A stretch of DNA of 64,000 nucleotides from Pilaira anomala (taxonomy: Eukaryota; Mucoromycota; Mucoromycetes; Mucorales; Mucoraceae), in NCBI GenBank assembly GCA_025716855.1, contig JAIXMQ010000035.1:248001-312000 (forward strand). Direction: 5' to 3'. The position numbers and the translations under genes were made by a program. A model generated the notes under the pieces. The model had not been told where the DNA came from. It made no database searches and worked only from the letters and a program-made list of their open reading frames with translations. Below, in pieces: positions 23,478-36,100 of the stretch (position 1 is its first letter; each line of letters opens with the position of its first letter).

Positions 23478-24060
23478 ATGAAGCATATCTTTGACAATCT
23501 TTAGCGTTCCAATAACACTCACTGATATCATTAGTATCCTATAATAATGTTTGTTGGCAATTAAATACAATTAAATTATAATGTTTAAAGCATACCTTGA
23601 AAATACGGTAAATTCTATTGAGAGTTGGACTGGAATCGTTGATTGGGACATGTGGGAAGAAATTTTTTAATTTGCATCCACTTTTCCTTCGAGAATAAAT
23701 ACTTTTGATTGATTAAGGTACCGGATGTTGAATCAAGAATACAATTTAGCCCATAGCTTTGTCAGAAAAAAAAAAAAAACTTACTTCACGAGTGCGATAT
23801 CAGACGCGTTTAGATCAGTGTATGTGAGGCGCTCAATCATGGCTGCACGCTTTATTTTTGTTCCCACTGACAAATTGCTGTTGTTTACATGAATACTATC
23901 ACCATTCACAACCTATTCAGATATTCAAATCTAATTTACATGAAAAAAGTATATTTATAAGATGTTTTACCTTTTCAATTAATTCAATTTCTTTCTTGAA
24001 AGCATCGTTGTTTTTATTATTATTGTTTGAAGAGGAGGAAGATTGCTCCCGAAGATAAAA
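23478..24060 (-). pseudogene. partial duplicate of the uncharacterised gene at 20.5-22.3 kb
   Basis: This stretch aligns base by base with about 21480-22060, including intron sequences. GATGAAGCATATCTTTG opens both copies, the CCTATAATAATGTTTGTTGG intron block matches, and the exon with the KRAAM(T/I) segment matches. It covers three exons only; the flanking exons are missing on both sides, and there are small indels and substitutions (for example the poly-A in the intron near 23768 is shorter). Neither a start nor an end of the protein is present, so it is a truncated copy. Introns being retained shows a DNA-level duplication rather than a retrocopy. Confidence 0.75.
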
Positions 24061-24240
24061 TCATGGATATTTTTTCCCCAGTTGAGTGATGACACCAATA
24101 AACACAAGGCATCAAAAGTGGTGCGTTCCACATAAATGGTATACAAATATATTTTTTATCACGTGTTAATGCCTTGCAAAAGCCTTGTAATTCAATTCCA
24201 CAAACATATATTTTAGTTTGTTCTTTCTCTTAAATACGAC

Positions 24241-25413
24241 ATGTCAGGTACATTTGGGTCAATCGAAAAAAAAATTAGTGGAACAGGCTCTTTTCTTGCA
24301 TATAAAACATATTCAAAGTCTCATGGGAAACTCGTCTACCGACATTACGAAAGAGAACTATGGGCACTTAAGCAGTTAAATATAGGCAGTAAAGAAGCTG
24401 CTAGCGAGAACCACGTAAAGTACAAACATAAAAATCATATCTTGAGCTTAAAAAGCTGATTCTTTTTTTGTGAGTATAGATCATTTATCTCATAGATAAT
24501 CAAGAAACAAGCACCTGTTATCACTTGATATTTCCATTTTACAACTCGAATTTACAAGCACACTGTACTGAAAAGAGCACACAATTAGCAACAGATTTCA
24601 TCCACCAAATATCCAAAGGATTATTTTTTCTACATGAGAATAACATCATTCATTGCGATCTTAGTCCAAGTAATATTCTCCTGGATAATTTAACTGGATC
24701 AATGGTTATTTGTGATTTTGGATGTGCTCATTCGAGTTCCGATAGCATTGCAGATGATAAAGAAGAAGTTGGCACAAGGTAATATGTATTACAATTTATA
24801 GAAATATAGGAGAACTAAAGCAAGCTTAAATTGATTAGGTATTATAAAGCTCCAGAGCACTTATTCGGGTCTAAAAGATATAGTACATCTACTGATGTAT
24901 GGTCTTTAGGGGCTATTTATGCACAGCTCTTGATAGGATATCCTGTATTTGCAGGTGAAAGCGATATTGAACAAATAGGAAGAGTTGTCAGTCGGCTAGG
25001 AAAGCCATCGAAAGCTGTAGAACAGGAGGTAGTATTACTATAAGTATATGATAGTGTATTTGATCTAACTTAGACATGATTAGGAAATGTGTAATTATCC
25101 GGATACCAACAAGTTGATGTTTTTTTCTGATAATCAATCAGACGAAGAATATGAATTCGACTCTGATGACTCTGATTTCGAAGAGATGGAAGCATTGAAA
25201 GCAGCAAAGGTACCATTACAACAACTAATTGAAGATGAAAATATTTCTCAAGTAGATAAGCAATTGATATTGGGCATATTGACTTGGTCTATCAAAGATA
25301 GATTAACAATACCAAAGGTATTTTTTTTTTTTTGGTATATATGTAAATAGATGGAAGTAAAATGTACTAAAAAAAACAAATGGTAGATACAAGCATTAAT
25401 GAATTCATCGTAA
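24241..25413 (+). CDS. CDK20/Csk1-like CMGC protein kinase with altered catalytic loop
   Basis: Five exons (24241-24414, 24480-24778, 24839-25028, 25084-25317, 25387-25413) close in frame to 307 aa. The N-lobe has SGTFGSI (glycine loop), LAYKTYS (ATP-anchoring Lys) and YRHYERELWAL (helix C Glu). The catalytic loop reads IIHCDLSPSNILLD: Asp and Asn are kept, but the HRD Arg is Cys and the usual Lys after D-L is Ser. CDFG is intact, then GTRYYKAPEHLFG, STDVWSLGAIYAQLLIG and ESDIEQIGRVVSRLGKP, the CDK-like C-lobe. YPDTNKLMFF matches the LPDYNKISF region of CDK20; an Asp/Glu-rich insert follows (about residues 230-250). CDK20/Csk1 kinases activate other CDKs. Substrate and activity are inferred. 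It lies inside a repeat-rich region, and its stop is 48 bases from the next, convergent gene. Confidence 0.82.
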
Positions 25414-25461
25414 TAGTCTCGGTCTTTATTTCGATATCTATTAAAATAAAAAAAGATATAT

Positions 25462-26279
25462 CTATAATTTAGCAATTGGAGTTTTATAATAATCAGCTAA
25501 AACAGAAACAATAGATTGAACACGACTTATTTCTTGTTTAGTGGCACCATTATGCATAGCACCATGACTATGCCCAATTAACTGAAGTGGTATATTCTGT
25601 ATCATTAACCCGGCTACAGTCACTAAACTTGTTTCTTTTGCATTCAATATGGATACTTCACTAAGTGTAGGCCCATACAATTGATGAAGTGCAGTTTGTG
25701 CCAAATCAGGATGTGTACTATGCATATTTCTTATCACTTTATCAGTATGTCGATCATATATTTTCCCAAATAAACTTCTTCCTCTTTGTCTTTGATTTTG
25801 AACATCAGACCAAGATTCTTCTTTTCGGAGGGGTTTTGTAGGTAATAAAGATTTGATGGGGTCAGGTGTAACATTAGCCAATTGTTGTAACGTATTAATT
25901 GTCTAACACATTAATGATTTGTCAACACAAATGCGAATGCTATTGTTTATGTTATTTTTTACCTTTGGGAATCCAATAATGACATGACTCTTTAAAACTG
26001 CCTCTCTAAGCTTTAATACAATACTTGCTATTAATTGATTTTTTTCTACCCGAGATTTATCTTGAAGTAAGTCGACACGGTCCGAAATAAGACGATAAAC
26101 TAGTTTTATGTCTTCAGGTCGATTGACTGAGCTCATGACAACAGCCTAATGGCGAAAAATAGCTAAGTAAAGCAAACTCGAAAGTAAACTTAAAGAACAC
26201 TTACCGAAACCAAGTACCAAAGGTCATGAGCCATATCTGGGTCATACTCAATTTCCTCTAAAATAGTTTGCAATGGCAT
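25462..26279 (-). CDS. carboxymuconolactone decarboxylase-like (AhpD-like fold) protein
   Basis: Three exons (26205-26279, 25963-26145, 25462-25902) close in frame to 232 aa. The N-terminal half is helical (LREAVLKSHVIIGFPKTINT). The C-terminal half has the CMD core: GRSLFGKIYDRHTDKVI, then LSEVSILNAKETSLVTVAGL, then QLIGHSHGAMHNGATKQEIS. The last segment matches the family's GHxxxAxxxGAT-x-EE pattern, with conserved His residues; no CxxC redox pair is present, so a peroxidase-type AhpD role is unlikely. Similar fungal proteins of about 230 aa are common and poorly characterised. No PTS1 or signal peptide (ends TPIAKL). The gene is convergent with the kinase gene, and its 3' UTR probably overlaps it. 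Confidence 0.85.
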
Positions 26280-26399
26280 ATAAAAAAATAAATAAAAAAT
26301 GAAAAAAAAATGAAACAATTCCTATTTGAATGGGGCAACAGTTATAATAAATGTGATAAGGTTAAAATATCAACCGAGTTTATGAAATATATTTTATTT

Positions 26400-26992
26400 T
26401 TCAGATATGTTTACCGTATCTATTCCACAAGTGATCAATCGAATCATTTTGGGGACTACTATGTGTCTGTTTACTTTTAATGCTAAAGTATCTATCCATA
26501 AATGCACTGAAATTTTCAGCTATACTTGCTGTATTTACAAGCGAGAGTGATATTGCTATTAAATGACATTAAGCTGTGTGAAATGCTTTAATTACATCTT
26601 GTCTTCAATATGACAGGAAGCCTAAACATAGCTTTGGTATGATCAAAGGCAATCTTGTCTTACGTTGCTTAATCTAAAACAGAAGAAACCTCAAGAAGCA
26701 AAACTTGTTCGTCAGTATTAATTCTTATTTTGCCATCTGCGTGATATTTAAAGCGATTGTAAAGTAATCCTTGCTTGCTAAGTTGTTAGATCATTAAGGT
26801 TAATTCGATTTCCCTGGGAATATAAGAACTATCATATGCTTTATCACGAAGCATTCGGGAACAGATATTCAAACTAGGTTTCATCAAATTATTGGCGAAG
26901 CATATCTCATGTTCGGACAAAATAGCACCTACATCATCATAAATATCTTCACCACTGTATTTACGTTAAAAATAGTTCAAGATGTATAGCAT
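26400..26992 (-). pseudogene. degenerate coding fragment with several in-frame stops
   Basis: A minus-strand frame reads MLYILNYF, stop (26966-26968), RKYSGEDIYDDVGAILSEHE, then SLNICSRMLRDKAYDSSYIP, stop (26786-26788), QLSKQGLLYNRFKYHADGKI and EQVLLLEVSSVLD, stop (26669-26671), then DKIAFDHTKAMFRLP and noise. The spacing of protein-like blocks in one frame with stops between them is the mark of a pseudogene. The HADGKI...LLLE...FDH order resembles the C-terminal half of uncharacterised multicopy proteins of Mucorales as I recall them; that link, and any link to the gene at 20.5-22.3 kb, is unverified. Confidence 0.6.
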
Positions 26993-27139
26993 TATCGATT
27001 TTGATATCGAATATTCCTAAACAAAAGTTTGATAGATTTAGGTGATCTGACCATATAGATAACATGTATTTTTTTTTAAAAAAAAAGATATGTAATTTTT
27101 TTATTGGCAAAAAAAAAAAGATATCAATATATTTTTGTT

Positions 27140-30100
27140 TTATTGATCAGGCCTTCTAGTAGAATTATACTTTGTAACAGCCTCCTCAATCTTCTTGAAA
27201 AAGTCTTCTCTACTATGTTTATCAGAGATAATCAAGAAGGGCTCCCAACTCATACTTCGAAGGTAAATTGCAATACCAGTTGGTTCACGCTTTATAGTTT
27301 GAATCTCTGTAAAAGGTTCTTGCCACTCTACAGATAATTTTCTAGTACGAATCAGCATGACTCTATTTGTTGTTAACATAGCTACTCTTTCATCATTTTG
27401 TACATGACAGTGAGCAATATAAGTGTCATCAATGTATTTTCCACCATCTACGTCTTTAAGCCAGTGTTGACCAATGGCTTCACGTAATGAATAAGGTTTG
27501 AGTATTCCTTCAGGACCAATGTAACGAGGGAAACGAATACGTTCAATCATATTGGTATCGGTTGGGGTAGCGGTGTTACGAATACCTTCTGTTACGTTAC
27601 TTGTGAAATCAAATACACCCACTGCTGGTTTAGTAACAGCTCTATAAAATCATGTTAGTCATTATCGACATGTTTGAAAACATATGCTTATATATTACCC
27701 GACTAAACCCTTTCCGAATCCCTTAAAAAATCCTCCAACACCTTCTTTAGATCCTTCCATAGGTCGTGTCTATTAAATCATATTTAGTAAGTTTTTAAAA
27801 AAAATATTTTTTGTTCATAAGAAATACTTACAACAAGACCAGAGAAACCACTTGCAAGACTGTTAGCAAAAGAAGTAGCACCTTGCGTGACACCCACTAA
27901 TGCATGTTTGGGTCGATTTCTTGCCATATTCATTCTTCTACGGTTTTGATACTCTCTATCCATAGTAGCGGCAGATAATCCTTTTCCGATACTTCCAGTG
28001 AACTTGGTAAAACTATCAGATACACCAAATACACTCTTTTTCACGAATCCACTGAAACCCTACAAAAAGAAAAATATATTAGTTTAAAAAAGTAAAAAAA
28101 AAAAAGAAGGAAGACCATTTCTTATTTTACCTTGGCAATACCATATCCTAAATCTTGTGGACGATCACTCATGATAAGGCCCTGCCAAGGCTCATAAAAC
28201 AATTCTGCTACACCCGAACTCAAATTATTAAAGAGACCAACAGGATTTCCAAGGAAATCAGCCGATCCAAGAATACGATGCACTTGGTAAACGAATTGAT
28301 CACTATAATGAATTGAGATTCTGTTTGCTAAATCAGGTCCACTGGCCATAATATTTTCAATAGCCAAAGCATTAAATCGTAAAGGTGCTTGATTGATATT
28401 TCCGATCGTCATAGTGAGCGCATTGATTAAATACATCATGGGTGAGTTTGATTGAGGTCTATTTGCATTATTGTTCTGATCAGATCGAAGGAAAGATAAA
28501 TCAAATCGAATGGGTTGAATACTGAAAGTTTCAAAGTAAATCTGAGCAATATCATGATGTGGATTCACATCTGGAATATCAGTAGTGTATTCCCATAATT
28601 TGGCATCATTTACATCTTCTTTAATTGATTCATCTTGGTCAATATGCACGAATTCCATCATGGCATCTGCAAACGTTTCATCTAATTCGATACTCATTTC
28701 TTGTATCAAAATGGAAAAATATTTGAAATAAATCACACCGAGAGAATCATCCTTGACTCTATCAAGACCAATTTGTATTGTTGGTAAAATCTTGTTGGTT
28801 TTATTATTACGTCGATCACCATTGTCTGTCAAGTTTGTAGGATACAACATAATTGGGAAAACAGAGCCATACATTTGATTATCGATTTGAACCCAATCTA
28901 TATTCCAACGTAAAGAATGGTACATGGTAGAATCACTCAACTTCAAATCAATTCCCTTGAGTGTAAGGTACGCCAACTCTTGAAGTTGCTTATTGATTAG
29001 TGAGATACCTACTTCCTTTAACTCAATTCGGAAAATAGCATTGATCGTCATATCCAAATCTGCTGCTTCAAATCCTTCCTTGGCGATATTATCTATTGAG
29101 CTTAGAGAAGCAGATGATTCGATACGTTTTAATTCACCTGCAATTGGCTTGAAATGACTTTCCTTTTGAATATAAGGCTTTAATTCAAGCACACGTTTGT
29201 TTCCATGAATCTTGACATCAATCGAGGTAATTGATGGTTTACCGTCTCGTGTTGTATGACGGAACGGCAACATGTTACCAATCTCTTGTAAATTAATACT
29301 TCTTTCACGACCATTGATATTCAAGATAATCTTTTTATCCTTGTATGCGGGCAAGTCCCAAGAATAAGGTACAGATTGGTGAGCAGGTAATCTATAACGT
29401 TTGATACGTGGGTTACGTACAGGTACAGAGCTATAATCATCACGTAAAATTACAGGATCTTCTTGATAGAATATCATGTCTTCTGGTGTTTTATTCACCA
29501 AGAGATAAGGCCAGTTACTATCTGTTTCCTTGGTTAATACAATAAAAATGGTGGCATCTTGAAGCACTGTTGAAACTCGAATCAACATATCTTGGTTTCC
29601 ATAATCATTTGTAAGTCGTACATGAACATCACCAATATCTTGAATATTAAAGGGAGCAGACCAAGCATTACTTATGCCTTCCAATTTAATTGTGAGTTGT
29701 TTCTCTGCTTGAACCCGAATATTATACAAGGGAATTCTTTGTTTTGACTCCAAGATATAGTCATTCTTTGTCTCTGGTACACGATAACGGATATTTTCAT
29801 CTGTTTGATTACTCAAGACAAATCGAGGTGTGATTGTAATGGTTTTTGTCAAACTGAACTTTCCTTGTCCTTCTTGAATGTTAAAACCTACATGGATCTC
29901 TTCTGATCTTCCTTGATTCGGTAAAGCGACATCATACATACTTCCAACCGCCTCAAAACTTAAAGGAGGACTCCAATCTGATTTATCTACTCGAATCAAT
30001 GTTCTGTTTCGATTATCAGGATGTGGGTACGAATACATGAATGGTTCAGGTTTAGACAATGGTTTACACATAGTGACAGTCTCTCCAAATGAATAAAGTG

Positions 30101-33100
30101 CATCAGACCACGCAGGTTTCTCCTTGAAACTAATAGGCAATCCAGTCTTGTTAATGATGATATAAGGACTGTAAATACTGTATTTTTTGGCTCCACCTGA
30201 ATCAGGAATTTCTAAAGTATTAATTCGAATATTGAGTTTACTCTTATCCTTGGAGTTAATAAGTTCAATATTGTCATCAACATCTAGGTCATCTGTTCGT
30301 TTTGTACTTATGATAGCGTATTCACTTCGCCTGTATTCTGTATCAGGCATTTCCAAGTTCAACAGCACAAGGTGTCCATTTTCGATCACATGAATAGGTG
30401 TTACACCTCCCTTTCTCAAGTAAGAACTAAAATCTTGCCCTGTCGTCTTATCCACAATTCTGAAATTGAAATCAAATGGTAGCAAGTTTTCAATTTCAAT
30501 AGGTGCACTTAATCGTATGGCCATTGCAGGGTACTGTCCAAACAGTATACTCTTTTTATCCAACCTGGCATGAATTTGGAAGATAAAAGGTGGCATATTG
30601 TTTCTTTCTTCTGCGAGACAGCTAAATGTAGTATCCGGTTTGACTTGTGCGTTTGCAAAATCTTTCCAATGGAATGCCTTTTCTGTCCATCTGTATCCAA
30701 AGCCTGCATCAGGTCTTACACAGAACCTGTTCGTATAGGCCTTTTCAATAGGGATAGCATAATCTTCGCCTGGCGCAATCTTTTTCACGGATCCATCTGT
30801 CTTACCACTGGGATCGATCGAGGCTAAATCTACTGAAAGTAGTGTTCTATTTTCAATAACAAGTGCAGATCGAATAGTGACAATCTTGATATTGTTCACC
30901 AGCTTGACATCAAAAACAATACGATGTTGTACGTTATTGACCATTGGTCTCAACGCATGCATATGTTCTCCTTCTGTATCCAACTTGATATCACGTAGAC
31001 TTTCCCACATGGCACCATCGATTTGTACATTCAAGTTATTACTAGCAAACGAAGTTGTTTCACGTCGCTTTTTCCAGTCTTCAAACCACCAAGGTAAACT
31101 ATCTCCGTTTTTGATATCTTTAATGGTCGGTCCATCCTTTGAATCGGTCGAATTCCAGACCATGATATTGTAACCAGTTCGATTTCGTAACTCGTATGGA
31201 GCAACTGTACCTCTTTCACCTCCACTATAAATCGTCTTTCTTTGCTTATCCATTAATTGCATTGTTGCCATAGCACTTTCCAAAAAGGTATGAGTAATAT
31301 TCATATTCAGTATCGTACTTGAAACCAACTTGACATTCAATGGATCGTTCTTGGTAGATGGATTTTTAGTGATTTGAAGATTAAAGTTCCAAGGCTCCAA
31401 AAGAGGCTCCCAATGCGAGTTTTTAATATTAAAGTAATTAACAAATGTAGAGAACTCTACTGTTGCCGAAAGATCTTTTGACCAATTCGCCACTTCAACG
31501 TTAAAAGGCTTCAAGTTCATATCAATCATGGGGGTTTCATGTAATTCTTCAATCAAGATAATTTGGGCTCCACGGAACGAAACACGTAATGATTCTTGTG
31601 ATAATGCAATTGCGTTCAATCTTTCAATTTCACTGCGTGTGTTTTCATCTGCAGATTGTTCGGGAGAGCTCTTAAAGGTGGTAAGTTCAGTATTGCTGGG
31701 TTGATCACCTACGCTTGCATTATATAACTCAAATGCCTTATTAAAGATGTCCGTGACAAGCATAGCATCTCGATAAGAAAGACGTAATACTAATGGATCA
31801 ATATTCATCACCAAGTCCGTCAAGAGACCGCCTTGTTCTGTTCTTGGGTTACTGTTCATAGAAAGGTTGACATCAAACGGTTGAATGAATCGTAATGTAG
31901 ATTTATTTCGCATATCCATTCGACAAAGGAACATACCCATTTGTTTCACAACAAGCGCGGTCTTAGTTTGTTGTGTGATCATGAGCTCTTTTGTGGATAA
32001 CACGACTGCTTCTGAATCAGATCGATCCGGATTGGCAAGCAAGATAAATTCTGCATTTACGATATTCAAAAGATACGAAAGTTCCATACCACCGCTACTA
32101 CCATTGTCTTGTGATTCTATATTCATCTCTGAGCTTCTTCGATCTAAAGAACTATTTGGCTCTTCTTTATCTTTGAATGGCAACATGAAGAAATCACGTA
32201 ACAAAAATGCATGATCAAGTGATAAGATTACTTTGGGGTCCTTAATCGTCATGACAACAATACCAGATCGTACAGGATTAGGTTCTTTCATATCCAACTG
32301 AAGTTCAAACTGATGACCATCTTCAATAACAGGTACAATATGTTTGAATTTACTATTCACACCTGGTCTCGTATCATCAACAGTTAAGGAATGCACAACC
32401 AAGTTGACATCCATTGTATTGTCAGGATACATGTTGAACTTGACGTTACTATTGTTCAATGCAATGCGAGATAAACTAGGTGGTTCTTGGATATTTTTCA
32501 TTGTTTCTGTATTATTCATATAAATTTCTAGTCCAATTGTCTTTGTATCCAATTTTATTTGAATACTTGGTAAACCCTTGGGAGTATTGGACTCAGTATA
32601 CATTTCTACTTGTTTTGATGACTTGTTTGGTTTTGAAGTAGTTAAGGCAGAAGACGAACCAGTAGTTAAAGTGTCAGTATTAGCAGTAGCATTAGTATTA
32701 GCACCGACACCTTGCTCCTCTTCAGGTGTAGAAGAAAAGACACGAGAGAACATATTGATAGCTTCCATCAAGAAAACATATTGTCGTTCAGTCAAACGCA
32801 TCGTTACCTCTTTAATTGTACCACAAATATCTACACCTGGTCTTATCTCTGATGCTTCTTGAGGAATTTTAATATCCAAATTCAAATCAATATCATCAAG
32901 GATAGGCAAAGTCTGTAACTGAGCATTTTCTTCATTATGTCTTGTGATATAAAACTTGGAAGTAAGATTAATTGCGCGAAGACCGGCTCGAATCGTATTA
33001 ATACACCCATCCTCTTCATCCACAAACTTATTAGAGGCCCAAATCTCACCTAAATGAGCTACAACAACATCGGATTCATGTGGATGATTCTCTGGAAACA

Positions 33101-36100
33101 AAACCACCGGTGTCTTGATCACTACATCAAAATGCATCTTTGTAGCTGCTTGTCCCAACTGTTGAGCTGATTCTAATGCTGCTTGACGTGCCATATCATA
33201 CATAGACTTCATTTCTGCAAATTTACTCAAGTAGTCCAATAGCTGCTGTACAGGTTGCTCCAAGAAGTTAAATTGTGCAGATCCCATTCTCAAATAAAGC
33301 GCATGATCATAACCTGGGTAATTTTCTTTTCCGCTGATATAAGAGTTATATTGAAGATCAATCAGTTCTTCTCCTTGAATCGTGAGTAATTGGTTATTGG
33401 TCTTGTGTTGTTGGTTTGATTGAGGCGTCAAGTTATCTGTTAATGTGAAATTTGCAAATTTAGCGGCTACATTTACTTCACCATCTGAGATCACGGTAGA
33501 CAAATCGCCTAATGAGAGCTCACCGGTTGCTAAACGAACACCGTCATTGTTGAGAACAAAATTGACACTATCCAATAAAAGTCGAACATAGATACTACTA
33601 CTGCCACTGTCTTTGGAAGCAGTATCTGCATGAGGTACCGCAACTACCTTGTTCTCATCAACTGAAGACTTTCGAGTATTTGTTGTGACAACTTCATCAT
33701 CAACAAAGGTATGCAATATAAAATTATTCAATGTCAATATGGAGCTTCTAGTAACAACGAAATTCAAAGTAGAAAGCGTGACTTGAACAGTTTGGTCAAT
33801 ACCCTTATATCTTGTAACATATTCTGGACTCGACTTATCGCAACGAACGTATTCAACATGTACCAAGTTTTTGGATTCACCACCCTCGTGCTCATGACCT
33901 GGTTGAAGTGCATATTGATCGGACGTAATCAAGTACTTGAACTCGTTGCCATGTTTCATACAATCAGTGACAGCTAAAGACTGAAGAGTTAAACTGACAG
34001 ACATATCCATTGGTCTCATATTATAACCCAAAGAAAGATTTTGTAAATCTACTTCACAAAGCAAAGTCTCTGGTACATCCTTAGAATCAGGTTTCTTATC
34101 TGCTTGCATGACATTAGCCAATACACGATCAACTTTGAAATCCAATTCGAAAACACGCTCTTCTAAAGTAACTACATCTTTGCCTTGTTTATCTTTTTTC
34201 ATGGTGATGGGTTTTGAATATTCGGTTGCTTCAGTCTCGGCTGTATCAGCTACAGAATGATCTGGAACAGAACTACTACTGCCTTCACTCTCTGTATCTA
34301 AAAAGACATCCTCTCGACTATTTTTATTCCAAAGTGGCGTATTCATTAAATTAAACCATCGTTGGTCCATTTGATTTTTCTTGTTTAAATCCAAGAACTC
34401 TTCATCTACATCTAAGCTACTTGATTTATCACTTCCAAGTAAACCAGATGCATCAATCAAACGAGGTAATTGCATGATTGTTCTATACTTTGTGTCTGAG
34501 AAATTCACTTTTAAAAGGGGTAAGTGACCTGATACTTTAAATCGAGGCATCTCAACTGATTTTGGAATAATACAAAGTTGCATCAAAAATGTCATATCAA
34601 TTCGATCCACTAAATGAAGGTATCTTAATTCTTCTCGAGGTGTTCTGACTTGTACAAGACATGTTTCGATAGAGTCACCTACTAAGATCTTCGTCTGGGT
34701 TAATTTCACAGTGAATTTATCGTACATGAGTTCGCGAAATTTCATATTATCTTCAATCGTCATGTCGGCTGCTGATTTGGATTTAGGTAGGGCGATCGCT
34801 TCAGGTGGAGCTAAATTACTTTCAACATTAATATGACCTGCATCTACAACAATACCACGACTGTGAATTGAAGAGCAACTATACAAATAAAAGTTTTTTT
34901 TAAAAAAAAAAGAAGCTATTAAATAATAACCAATGTAACAAACTTACTCTTCGGGGATGATAATAACAGGTGCATCCATATCCACACGTAAATCAAATGT
35001 CGTATGTTGTTCCAACGCAAACTCTAAACTAGCCCGTGTCTGATTCTTAAAATCTTCCAACGTATCTCCCGCAACTTCAATCAATGCATTTATACTATCT
35101 GCACTTGTCTCGGGTGGTGTAAAGAAATCTACAATTGCATGAATTACACGTGGATTATAAACAATATCAATATTTCTCATAAACAATGCTACTGCATTAT
35201 CCGCTCTTCCATCCAAAGGTTTATGTTCGAATTTAGCTGTGAAGAATGGGTTGCTCGTTTGATCTTCAAGTTCGAGCGTCGATGGCTTCGTATCCTTTTC
35301 TTTAGCTCCCATGAGTTTATAGTAAGGTGAGTTTACGTGCATACCATCATATAGACAAAGATCACCCAAGGATGCTGTGGCTGTAAAGGATTCAACGTAT
35401 TGTGTCATACCGAGTGAGACGGTATCAAAGATAAGTGAGATCAGGTCTTTAGGTTCGTTGTGTGGGTCTTTACGAACTGTGAATGAACCCTTATTCAAAG
35501 AAGTACTCAAGCAAAGTAATTTGGTCTATAAAAAAATATGTAAGTATTTTTTTTTTTCGTTTCTCTCGAGTACTGTATATTTACGTTCTTGGGTAAGTCA
35601 ATGGAAGCAGCAATAGCGGCTTTATCTGCATTATAATCAATTACATTATAGAACTCGAGTTTTTGTTCTTCTGTAATAACAAGATCGTCATCTGAAGATT
35701 CGGCCTAAATTAAAAAAAAAAAAGATGAGTATAACCTGAATAAAAAGATAATCAAGAGCACACTTACGTTATATGCATTTGCTTTAGGATCGTTTCCATA
35801 CCACCAATTACTAATTCCCCAACCTTGAGCAGACCTATTTTCTGCAGCTTCTGCTTTACGTTTCTTTTCAATAGCAGCTAATTAAAAAATAAAAAAAAAT
35901 AAAAAAAGCTCAGTCTAGCTGTATCTATCTATCTGTTTTGGGTATTTTACCTAAACGCGCTTTTTCGCTACGAAGTTTAGGTTTAGCTAAACTACGATAA
36001 AACCTTAAATCTTCAAAACTTAATTCACGTTCCAACTTTTTAAGTTTTTCATGATCTTCTGGAGAGATTCTCTCCAATTTCTCATGGACAAAGTATTCGA

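Noticed and set aside
19842..27000. A whole mobile island or gene cluster with a coordinated function
   Set aside because: The region mixes an old transposase scrap, duplicated exons, pseudogenes and two intact genes of ordinary families. I see no common ends or shared function, so it is more likely an unstable region than a system.
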